Of a DNA stretch of 11,939 bases, positions 6,572-11,939 are shown in pieces. This DNA comes from an archaeon (GTDB taxonomy: Archaea > Altiarchaeota > Altiarchaeia > JAFGQM01), in NCBI GenBank assembly GCA_029932835.1, contig JAOZPI010000024.1:1-11939 (forward strand). Reading direction: 5' to 3'. A program made the position numbers and the translations under genes. The notes under the pieces are model-generated. The model made no database searches. It was not told the origin of the DNA and worked only from the letters and a program-made list of their open reading frames with translations. Position 1 is the stretch's first letter; each line of letters begins with the position of its first letter.

Positions 6572-7957
6572 ATGCCCAAGAAAGAGAAAGCGGGAAGGGT
6601 TGAAGCCCTTATTCTCTGCATAGATCGAGATGACGATTTGGGGAAAAAGGCAGGTGTAAGAGGACCCGTGATAGGCGAAAGGGAGAATTTCAGAGCAGCT
6701 CAGGCACTTGGGGTTGCTGATCCAGAAGACTCTGATGTAAATGCGATATTTGCAGCGATCAAGACGAAGAGGGAGGTGAGTCATCTCTATAAAGGAACAG
6801 AGATCGTAACACTAACCGGGGACAAGGAGGTGGGAGTAAAGAGTGACCAGAAGATTAGGAATCAACTGCTGCGTGTCTTGGATAGATTCAAACCCGAGGG
6901 AGTCATAGTAGTAAGTGACGGAACAGAAGACGATAAGATACTCCCTCTAATACAGAGCGAAACCAAAATATTGGGGGTAAACACAGTAACGGTTAAACTC
7001 TCAAGGCCATTGGAAAGTGCCTATTTCAGATTGCAGGACTTTTTTAAAAAGGTGGGGGAGAACCCACATCAGGCGAGGGTTTTATTTGGTATTCCAGGAG
7101 CTCTAATCTTTCTTATAGTCCTCCTCTCGTATATAGGGATATCTATGGTGGATCTTATATTGGCAACCCTTGGGATATACCTATTGGCAAAGGGGTTTGG
7201 TTACGATGAACAGCTCTTTAATGGCTTGAGCGAGGTGAAGAATTCCCTAGTCCGCGGAAATATTTACAAGGTGTTTAACCTGATAGGGGTGTTTATCATA
7301 GCTCTTGCCCTTATAACTGGATACCTACAGCTTCAAAAAAATCTAGACGCCATCTACCGCCCTGGTTCCCTTGCAAATCCTCGGGATGTGGGGGATGCTT
7401 TTATAAGCCAGCCCTTGCTCTCGCTCAATTTCTTTTTATTCTCAGCTTCTGGAGTAGCTCTTACTTCAATGGACTTACTCTTAGCTGCCCTTGTGGTTAT
7501 CGCAGTAGGTTTTATAATCCACAATTTCCTGATGCACGAATATCTGAAAATCAAGAGGTATATATATGTCATTTTGTTGGCGATCCTGATAGGGAACATG
7601 GAGAGGGGGATCTATTGGTTTATTATAAACCTGAGCGAAGGATCTACAACAATCACAGTAGAGGGCTTTGATCCTGTTCAAAACTTAATGATCTCACTCC
7701 TCATTGCATTTGTGGTGTTGCTGATCTCTCATTATCTCCTAAAAATCGTATTTTTTGATTATATAGAAAAGAAGAGAGAATTAGAGAGGGCGTATATAGG
7801 GCGCGAAGTTGTGGACAAAACAGGGAAAAGACTTGGATCTGTAAGCAAGGTTAGTGTGAAGGGAGGGGCTGTAGTGGGGATAAGCATCAAGAGGCGTTAT
7901 TACCCAATTGAAGAGATCTCAGAAAGGGGAGGCCGACTAGTGGTGGAGGGTAGTTAG
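6572..7957 (+). CDS. DUF373 family membrane protein with C-terminal PRC-barrel-like domain
   Basis: A 461-residue protein of unknown function from the archaeal DUF373 family. The soluble N-terminal part (about 1-160) shows the acidic family signatures: CIDRDDDLGKKAGV (16-29), GPVIGRE-like GPVIGERENF, DPEDSD (50-55) and VSDGTEDDKILPLIQS (114-129). These could bind metal or phosphate, but that is inference. Next come about six or seven hydrophobic segments (about 168-187, 190-207, 232-252, 297-316, 329-349, 370-392). The last 54 residues, from IGREVVDKTGKRLGSV to the end, look like a PRC-barrel: a G-x-x-V-x-D-x-x-G-x-x-L-G-x-V start, a short strand pair around VKGGAVVGI, and YYPIEEISERGGRLVVE. 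The ATG has purine-rich sequence before it but no clear Shine-Dalgarno match. It is followed by a T-tract terminator. The family assignment is firm; the function is not known. Confidence 0.88.
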   Translation: MPKKEKAGRVEALILCIDRDDDLGKKAGVRGPVIGERENFRAAQALGVADPEDSDVNAIFAAIKTKREVSHLYKGTEIVTLTGDKEVGVKSDQKIRNQLLRVLDRFKPEGVIVVSDGTEDDKILPLIQSETKILGVNTVTVKLSRPLESAYFRLQDFFKKVGENPHQARVLFGIPGALIFLIVLLSYIGISMVDLILATLGIYLLAKGFGYDEQLFNGLSEVKNSLVRGNIYKVFNLIGVFIIALALITGYLQLQKNLDAIYRPGSLANPRDVGDAFISQPLLSLNFFLFSASGVALTSMDLLLAALVVIAVGFIIHNFLMHEYLKIKRYIYVILLAILIGNMERGIYWFIINLSEGSTTITVEGFDPVQNLMISLLIAFVVLLISHYLLKIVFFDYIEKKRELERAYIGREVVDKTGKRLGSVSKVSVKGGAVVGISIKRRYYPIEEISERGGRLVVEGS

Positions 7958-7980
7958 GATTATCTCAGGGTGCTTCCTCG

Positions 7981-7994
7981 TTTTTCTGTTTTTT
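7981..7994 (+). terminator. T-tract terminator after the DUF373 gene
   Basis: TTTTTCTGTTTTTT begins 23 bases after the stop codon, with no hairpin before it, as is usual for archaeal factor-independent termination. It also lies just upstream of the next gene, so it could overlap that gene's promoter. Confidence 0.6.
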
Positions 7995-8010
7995 CGTTTA
8001 TATTAATAAA

Positions 8011-8418
8011 ATGGAAAACAAGCAAGAGATAGAAGAGAGGATAGCAAATCATAACTTTCTCGTAGATCAGATGGAAGCTGCACTGTCAGGTTATGTAGAA
8101 CTAACGAAGCAGTATGAGGGATGGAAAGGAAGGGAGATCAAGAGGTTTTTGGAGGAGAGGAGAGATTCCCTTTTGGCAGGCTTGCAAAGGCTGAGAAGGT
8201 CTGTAGAGTCCATGGGGCTCAATGAAGAGGCAAAGGGTGTTGAGGAGATAGAAAATCTTATAAGAGAGGGGAACCGAGAGGGGATAAAAAGAGCAATCGC
8301 AGAAAAAGCAGAAAGATGGAGGATACGTCGCAGTAGAGGAATTCCAAGAGCCCTAAGAATGCCTCCAGCCCAAAGAGGGAGAGAAGTGAATAAAAGAAGC
8401 CCGAGAAGGCCCCGATAG
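8011..8418 (+). CDS. hypothetical charged helical protein with a basic tail
   Basis: I do not recognise this 135-residue protein. Residues 1-105 are rich in Glu, Lys, Arg and Leu with a helical pattern (for example EIKRFLEERRDSLLAGLQRL), suggesting two or three helices or a short coiled coil. The last 30 residues are strongly basic and proline-containing (IRRSRGIPRALR to SPRRPR), suggesting contact with nucleic acid or ribosome; its place just before L15e fits that but does not prove it. There is no membrane segment or signal peptide. The start is the least certain in the window. The ATG at 8011 has no Shine-Dalgarno sequence, and the nearest AT-rich box (TTTATATT at 7997) is only 14 bases upstream, too close for a normal promoter. 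The next in-frame ATG is at 8071. Confidence 0.7.
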   Translation: MENKQEIEERIANHNFLVDQMEAALSGYVELTKQYEGWKGREIKRFLEERRDSLLAGLQRLRRSVESMGLNEEAKGVEEIENLIREGNREGIKRAIAEKAERWRIRRSRGIPRALRMPPAQRGREVNKRSPRRPR

Positions 8419-8424
8419 GAAGTA

Positions 8425-8431
8425 TTTTTAT
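8425..8431 (+). promoter_or_regulatory. TATA-like box of the L15e-aminotransferase operon
   Basis: TTTTTAT (followed by ATCC), preceded by GGAAGTA, a good match to a purine-rich TFB element. It starts seven bases after the stop codon of the preceding gene. With the 29-base spacing seen elsewhere, transcription would start near 8454, giving a leader of about 46 bases. Confidence 0.65.
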
Positions 8432-8453
8432 ATCCTCTTTTGCAAAGATACAG

Positions 8454-8499
8454 ACTCCGTGTGGAATGTGGGACATCCCGAACCGATACAGGAGGAGAG
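8454..8499 (+). promoter_or_regulatory. L15e mRNA leader, possible fold that hides the ribosome site
   Basis: The predicted leader begins ACTCCGTGTGG. CTCC (8455-8458) can pair with GGAG of the Shine-Dalgarno sequence, TGT with ACA and GG with CC after small bulges, closing around an inner hairpin ATGT-GGG-ACAT. The pairing is read by eye, with bulges, and has no covariation support. If real, it could allow feedback control by L15e. Confidence 0.3.
8491..8497 (+). promoter_or_regulatory. Shine-Dalgarno sequence of L15e
   Basis: GGAGGAG just before the ATG at 8500. It decides the start in favour of this ATG over an in-frame TTG at 8440 that would add 20 residues and would lie upstream of the predicted transcript start. 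Confidence 0.85.
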
Positions 8500-9099
8500 A
8501 TGAACGAAAAGAAATTTTTGACAGGAGTCGATCCAAAAAGGAGAGAGGTATTGCTCAATCTGAAGGAGAAAGACCCAGAGGCCTATAAAAACATGCTATC
8601 TGAGTTGAAGAGTCTTTGGACTGAGCGAGGAAAACTCTGGCGCCAGGGAGGAGGAGTAACAAAGGAAAGGAAACCACTGAAGGCGTGGAGAGCGAGAGAG
8701 CTTGGGTGGAAGGAAAAACCTGGATTTGTGAGCGTTATAGTGAGGGTTAAAAAAGGCGGTAGAAAGAGAAGACAGACGTCCGGAGGAAGAAAGCCAAAAA
8801 AGGCTTATGATTATGGGAATGTGCAAAAGAGCAAGCAGCTCCAAGCGGAGGAGAAGGCAAACAAAAAGTTTCCAAATTGCGAGGTTCTTGGATCCTATTG
8901 GCTCTGGGAGGATGGACAGTATAAGTACTTTGAGGTTATATTGGTAGACCCAAACAACCCACACATAAGGAGCGATGCGGAGATCAAGTGGATCTCCTCA
9001 AAGAACCAAAGGGGACGAGTTTATAGAGGGTTGACCCCTTCCGGAAGAAAAAATAGAGGGCTGCGGAGAAGGGGAAAGGGTGCTGAAAAAGTGAGATAA
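8500..9099 (+). CDS. rpl15e: 50S ribosomal protein L15e
   Basis: A large-subunit ribosomal protein shared by archaea and eukaryotes, which threads basic loops into the 23S rRNA. The 199-residue protein matches the family from about residue 60 onward: RARELGWKEKPGFVSVIVRV, the basic GGRKRRQTSGGRKPKK loop (87-101), AEEKANKKFPNCEVLGSYWL, GQYKYFEVILVDPNNPHI, and RGRVYRGLTPSGRKNRGLRR near the end. The first 55 residues are unusual. The normal N-terminus has a short YxYIREAW-type helix close to residue 1. Here that region corresponds loosely to AYKNMLSELKSLW at 29-41, behind a charged stretch of about 28 residues. The gene is led by a strong Shine-Dalgarno sequence and its own promoter, and runs into the aminotransferase gene with a two-base gap, so they share an mRNA. 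The family assignment is firm. Confidence 0.96.
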   Translation: MNEKKFLTGVDPKRREVLLNLKEKDPEAYKNMLSELKSLWTERGKLWRQGGGVTKERKPLKAWRARELGWKEKPGFVSVIVRVKKGGRKRRQTSGGRKPKKAYDYGNVQKSKQLQAEEKANKKFPNCEVLGSYWLWEDGQYKYFEVILVDPNNPHIRSDAEIKWISSKNQRGRVYRGLTPSGRKNRGLRRRGKGAEKVR

Positions 9100-9101
9100 G
9101 A

Positions 9102-10241
9102 ATGAAATTCTCTAAGAGGATAGCGGATGTTCCGCCTTCTGCGACATTTAGATATGCATCTTTGGCAAAGAGGGAGGGCATAATAAACCTGACTATTGGA
9201 AGACCTGGATTCGATCCGCCCTCTGTTGTCATTGAGGCGGCAAAGCGCGCCCTAGAGGGGGGAAAACACCACTATGGACCCAGTAAGGGCATACCAGAGC
9301 TGAGAGAGAAGATCTCAGAACGGCTTACAAGAGAGAACAAGATCAGGGGCATTGACTCTGAAAAGGTAATTGTGAGTATGGGGGCAAAAAATATCCTATA
9401 CGAGATAATTATGACGCTAGTGGATAGAGGGACAAAGGTGGCAATCCCAGATCCAGCATGGGTGAGCTATGAGAGTATGGTGAAACTAGCGGAGGGAGAG
9501 GTGGTTTGGCTACCTCTCAACTCAGAAAGGGGCTTCGTTCCAGACGAGGAGTTTATAGATGCACTAGACCACTCAGAGGCCAAGATTGTTATTATTAACA
9601 CCCCTAATAATCCAACCGGTGCAGTATATCCAGAACGAGTTCTTCGAGATATAATCGCAGTTGCTGAGGCAAATGATATGTGGATTATCTCTGATGAGTG
9701 CTATGAGAGTATTGTGTACGAAGGGAAACACTTTAGCATTGGATCAGTCTATGATAAAACCATAACTGTTGGGAGCTTTTCTAAGACATATTCTATGACC
9801 GGATGGAGGCTGGGATACGCGGCATGTCCAGAGTTTGAGGTTATAGACAAGATGAACATACTTCAGCAACAATCCGTCTCAAATCCGGTGACCTTTGCCC
9901 AGTATGGAGCTCTGGCCTGTTTTACCCCTGAGGCCCAAAAATTCAGCAGGGAGATGAGGGAGGAGTTGAAGAGAAGGCGAGACTACGCCCTGAAGAGGGT
10001 CTCAGAGTTTGCATGCGAGTGCATGAAGCCCAATGGGGCCTTCTACATATTTCCCTACTTTGAGGGGAGGGATGATATAAAGATGGCAGATGCAGTGTTG
10101 GAGGAGGGGGTAGGGGTTGTTCCGGGCTCCCCGTTTGGAAAACAGGGGAGAGGATGCATTCGCCTGAGTTACGGAAGCGCTAAGGTTGAGGAATTAGCAG
10201 AGGCTTTTGACCGAATGGAGAGGGTAAAGGGCATAGCCTAA
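9102..10241 (+). CDS. class I/II aminotransferase, aspartate-aminotransferase-like, pyridoxal-phosphate dependent
   Basis: Transfers an amino group between an amino acid and a 2-oxo acid in the cytoplasm. The 379-residue protein is full length for fold type I, subgroup I-gamma. Key residues are Asn170 in NTPNNPTGAVY, Asp198 and Tyr201 in SDECYESIVYEG, the Schiff-base lysine Lys228 in GSFSKTYSMTGWRLGY, and Arg354 in GCIRLSYG, which binds the substrate carboxylate. The N-terminal TIGRPGFDPP and YGPSKGIPELREKI are also family hallmarks. Substrate cannot be told from sequence: aspartate, aromatic amino acids, alanine or branched-chain acids are all possible in this group. The nearby trpBA genes are on the other strand and do not settle it. 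The ATG lies two bases after the L15e stop codon, with only GTGAGAT as a weak ribosome site, so translation is probably coupled to L15e. No T tract follows; the gap to 10322 shows nothing I can identify. Confidence 0.93.
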   Translation: MKFSKRIADVPPSATFRYASLAKREGIINLTIGRPGFDPPSVVIEAAKRALEGGKHHYGPSKGIPELREKISERLTRENKIRGIDSEKVIVSMGAKNILYEIIMTLVDRGTKVAIPDPAWVSYESMVKLAEGEVVWLPLNSERGFVPDEEFIDALDHSEAKIVIINTPNNPTGAVYPERVLRDIIAVAEANDMWIISDECYESIVYEGKHFSIGSVYDKTITVGSFSKTYSMTGWRLGYAACPEFEVIDKMNILQQQSVSNPVTFAQYGALACFTPEAQKFSREMREELKRRRDYALKRVSEFACECMKPNGAFYIFPYFEGRDDIKMADAVLEEGVGVVPGSPFGKQGRGCIRLSYGSAKVEELAEAFDRMERVKGIA

Positions 10242-10322
10242 GGGAGTCGACTGTCTTCAAACATCCACTACTGCAAAAACCACTACAAGGGTAGCAGAAA
10301 TACTTCTCTTGGCCCAGTATGC

Positions 10323-10329
10323 TTTTTAT
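10323..10329 (+). promoter_or_regulatory. TATA-like box of the small membrane protein gene (leaderless)
   Basis: TTTTTAT, first T exactly 29 bases before the ATG at 10352, with no Shine-Dalgarno sequence in between. It lies inside a longer open frame that begins at 10319 and thereby argues for the shorter protein. Confidence 0.6.
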
Positions 10330-10351
10330 GTTTAAATGCACTAAATTTGAT

Positions 10352-10579
10352 ATGGATCGCAAGGGCGTTGGCTATGGATATGAGATGCTCATGGCGTTAG
10401 CTATACTGATCCTTGCGATTACATTTTATGCCCAAGACCTTACAGACGCCATCGCCCCTGTGCTGGTGATACTAGGAGGGGTCATGCTCGTGGGGGGGAT
10501 GGTCATGCGAGAACCTATAGTCGTAACTGCGGGGATTATGATGTTTGTGATCGCTCTTGTTTATAACGAGATGATTTGA
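10352..10579 (+). CDS. small hypothetical membrane protein with three predicted helices
   Basis: A 75-residue protein that I do not recognise. After a short polar N-terminus (MDRKGVGYGYE), three hydrophobic stretches can be seen: about 12-27, 34-52 and 55-72, joined by very short loops (AQDLTDA and REP). There is no cleavable signal peptide and no cysteine. Glycines and alanines in the second helix (ILGGVMLVGGM) suggest close packing between helices. I chose the ATG at 10352 over 10319 because the predicted TATA-like box covers the codons in between and lies at the 29-base spacing used by other genes here. The next two genes are also membrane anchored and in the same direction, so a joint role at the cell envelope is possible but unproven. 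Confidence 0.72.
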   Translation: MDRKGVGYGYEMLMALAILILAITFYAQDLTDAIAPVLVILGGVMLVGGMVMREPIVVTAGIMMFVIALVYNEMI

Positions 10580-10606
10580 TGGACTGATTTCCCCTTTATT
10601 CGTCTG

Positions 10607-10613
10607 TTTTTAT
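10607..10613 (+). promoter_or_regulatory. TATA-like box of the coiled-coil membrane protein gene (leaderless)
   Basis: TTTTTAT within a T-rich stretch (10602-10622), first T exactly 29 bases before the ATG at 10636, no Shine-Dalgarno sequence. The T-rich stretch begins about 20 bases after the preceding stop codon and could also terminate the upstream transcript. Confidence 0.6.
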
Positions 10614-10635
10614 TTCTATTTACATAAATTCTTTG

Positions 10636-11484
10636 ATGGACGCCCTGCTTGTTGTGTCGCTGTTGGTAGTTGGATTTGTGGTGTTTCTCATAGCTACAGC
10701 AGGAAAGAGAAAACAGGCACTGGAGGAGGCACTCAAAAAGCTGGAAAGCGAAAGGATGAAGCTGAAGAAGTCCATCGAGCACGTAAAGCTCTCTTTCTAT
10801 CAGAAGAAGTTGGGAGAAAAGGAAGCACAAGATAAGATATTTGAGTATGAAGAAGAATTAAGGGATGTGGAAGCCCGGATTGCAGAAATCAAAGAAAAAC
10901 CATTAATGAGAACCCTAAAGAAGCAGGAGGGAGAAGATGAGAGAGGGGAGAGGGAGGCGGTAGAAGAGACAGAGGGGCTGTTTATGGAGCATCTAGATGT
11001 CAAGGCAATCGCAGGGATGTTTGTATTTATCGTTGTGGCCTTGATAGCGGTAGCTGTGATAATGAATGGAAGCTCGACCTCAAGTAGAGGAATGAGCAAG
11101 ATAGTGATACCTGTGAGTGCCTTCACCACGCCAACAAAGGGAACGCACCCTGGGGGGAGCGCTGGGCTGACGGTGGAGATAAAAAATGAAGGGAAAGAAG
11201 ACCTAAGAGGCGTCCTGGTAACCGCAGAAGTGCCAGAAGGCAGCGGGCTGGAGTTTATGGAAATGGGGACCGATGTTGGAGAGAAGATAGGGACGACAGC
11301 GGTACGGGAGGTGCCTGTTTTGGAGAGTGGGGGCTCGCGAGATGTCTTTTTTCCGATAGCTGTGGACAGAAATACCATGGAAGGGGTATATAACATACAT
11401 GTGGAGGTCTCAGATGTAAGTGGCAGGGTAGAGGGCTACGCAGACAGCACTCTTGAAGTTAGGATAGGGAGGCTGGAATCATAG
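10636..11484 (+). CDS. two-helix membrane protein with cytoplasmic coiled coil and external CARDB/NEW3-like domain
   Basis: A 282-residue protein of unknown function with a clear layout. Residues 2-21 form a membrane helix. Residues 23-90 are a Lys/Glu-rich helical hairpin with the motif SFYQKKLGEKEAQDKIFEYE, ending in an acidic linker (94-117). Residues 125-143 are a second membrane helix. From 155 to the end follows a beta-rich domain with VEIKNEGKEDLRGVLVTAEVP, LESGGSRDVFFPIAV and GVYNIHVEVSD. This is the pattern of CARDB/NEW3-type immunoglobulin-like folds found on archaeal surface proteins. By topology the hairpin would be inside and the beta domain outside. A TTG directly precedes the ATG at 10636; I prefer the ATG, which has the 29-base promoter spacing. 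The next gene follows after 21 bases and has a related external domain, so the two probably work together. The domain assignment is by eye. Confidence 0.8.
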   Translation: MDALLVVSLLVVGFVVFLIATAGKRKQALEEALKKLESERMKLKKSIEHVKLSFYQKKLGEKEAQDKIFEYEEELRDVEARIAEIKEKPLMRTLKKQEGEDERGEREAVEETEGLFMEHLDVKAIAGMFVFIVVALIAVAVIMNGSSTSSRGMSKIVIPVSAFTTPTKGTHPGGSAGLTVEIKNEGKEDLRGVLVTAEVPEGSGLEFMEMGTDVGEKIGTTAVREVPVLESGGSRDVFFPIAVDRNTMEGVYNIHVEVSDVSGRVEGYADSTLEVRIGRLES

Positions 11485-11505
11485 AACTCTAAATTAGAAG
11501 TGAAA

Positions 11506-11939
11506 ATGGAAACTATAAGGAGAATAAAGTGGAGGAACATTCTGGGCCTCTTATTTATGGTGTTATTGGTCATTGCCCTATTACAATTTGTGTCGTTTTT
11601 GAGCACGCTCCTCTATGGGGACTGCGTAGAAAGGGGAGATGAAAGGGTATGCTTTTCTGTCAAGCGCATGAGTATAGGAGCAAATGAAGCAACAGCCATA
11701 TCCCTAGAAATAACAAACACAGGGAAAAACAGCAAGGAATTTGAGATAAGTATGGGGTTGTCCCCCAACCTCAGAAACCTAACGTCTCTAGTTCAGAGAA
11801 CGGGAGCACTGGCACCAGGGGACACAATAAAAAGGGAGTTCCGCATAGCGGCAAAGGGGGAGAAAGGGAGGTTTGTGGTGAGGTTCAACATAGACAGGGA
11901 TACAAAGTGGGACAAAGAGATGTATATTAACGTTGCGTT
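11506..11939 (+). CDS. membrane-anchored protein with external CARDB/NEW3-like domain, 3' end outside the window
   Basis: The frame is open from the ATG at 11506 to the window edge (144 complete codons). After a basic start (METIRRIKWRN), residues 12-37 form one membrane helix or uncleaved signal anchor. The exported part starts with a Cys40/Cys49 pair nine residues apart that could form a disulfide. A beta-rich segment follows with ISLEITNTGKNSKEFEI, LAPGDTIKREFRIA and GRFVVRFNID, the conserved order of CARDB/NEW3-like folds. Asn91-Leu-Thr is a possible N-glycosylation site. A GTG at 11500 is in frame two codons upstream and cannot be excluded. GAAGTGA just before the ATG is a weak ribosome site. 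With a 21-base gap and no promoter, it is most likely cotranscribed with the preceding gene. I do not recognise a named family. Confidence 0.75.
   Translation, partial: METIRRIKWRNILGLLFMVLLVIALLQFVSFLSTLLYGDCVERGDERVCFSVKRMSIGANEATAISLEITNTGKNSKEFEISMGLSPNLRNLTSLVQRTGALAPGDTIKREFRIAAKGEKGRFVVRFNIDRDTKWDKEMYINVA

Noticed and set aside
8440..8499. In-frame TTG extension of L15e
   Set aside because: It lies before the predicted transcript start, and the ATG at 8500 has a strong Shine-Dalgarno sequence.
10242..10322. Possible RNA gene or terminator after the aminotransferase
   Set aside because: No T tract, no stable stem and no tRNA-like motifs on either strand; I see nothing supportable in it.
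10319..10351. ATG extension of the small membrane protein
   Set aside because: Covers the TTTTTAT box placed exactly 29 bases before the ATG at 10352, so it is probably promoter sequence.
10800..11396. 198-residue open frame on the minus strand
   Set aside because: Antisense to the coiled-coil membrane protein gene; Ser/Thr/Pro-rich low-complexity composition, as expected from reading a purine-rich gene backwards.
1..11939. Stop codon recoding (TAG as pyrrolysine)
   Set aside because: TAG ends several well-defined genes (trpA, trpB, rpoH, the DUF373 gene) at family-typical lengths, alongside TAA and TGA; there is no sign of read-through.

Overview
The window is archaeal. The evidence is an RNA polymerase subunit H gene directly upstream of a B subunit gene with archaeal motifs, a eukaryote/archaea-type ribosomal protein L15e, a DUF373 membrane protein (a family known from archaea), and TATA-like boxes (mostly TTTTTAT) instead of bacterial -35/-10 promoters. 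The B subunit reads through without a break for 772 codons, past the point where most methanogens, Archaeoglobus and haloarchaea split it into B'' and B'. That argues against those groups and leaves Thermococcus/Thermoplasma-like euryarchaea, DPANN or other deep lineages open. Heavy use of AGA/AGG and ATA codons and purine-rich coding strands would fit a thermophile, but this is only a hint. I cannot name the lineage.

Left half (1 to 6400), all on the minus strand, read from right to left: a stomatin/SPFH membrane protein; tryptophan synthase beta then alpha (trpB-trpA); nucleoside diphosphate kinase (ndk); and RNA polymerase subunits H and B (rpoH-rpoB), with rpoB leaving the window at position 1. 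Promoter-like boxes precede the stomatin gene, trpB, ndk and rpoH, so these look like four adjacent transcription units, two of them dicistronic (trpBA and rpoHB).

A 171-base divergent region (6401-6571) separates this from the plus-strand half: a DUF373 membrane protein with a PRC-barrel-like tail; a small charged protein of unknown function; ribosomal protein L15e followed after two bases by a class I/II aminotransferase; then three envelope-type genes. Those three are a 75-residue three-helix membrane protein, a two-helix protein with a cytoplasmic coiled coil and an external beta domain, and a third gene cut by the right edge that encodes a membrane-anchored protein with a similar external domain.

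Two kinds of gene start recur. Three genes (stomatin, the small membrane protein and the coiled-coil protein) have a T5-A box whose first T lies exactly 29 bases before the start codon and no Shine-Dalgarno sequence, which predicts leaderless mRNAs. Two translation-apparatus or transcription genes (rpoH and L15e) have the same box followed by leaders of about 40-46 bases that end in strong Shine-Dalgarno sequences (GAGGTGA, GGAGGAG). No tRNA, rRNA, CRISPR array, transposon or other mobile element is visible. No stretch over 300 bases lacks a gene; the longest gaps are 6401-6571, 2557-2683 and 10242-10351.
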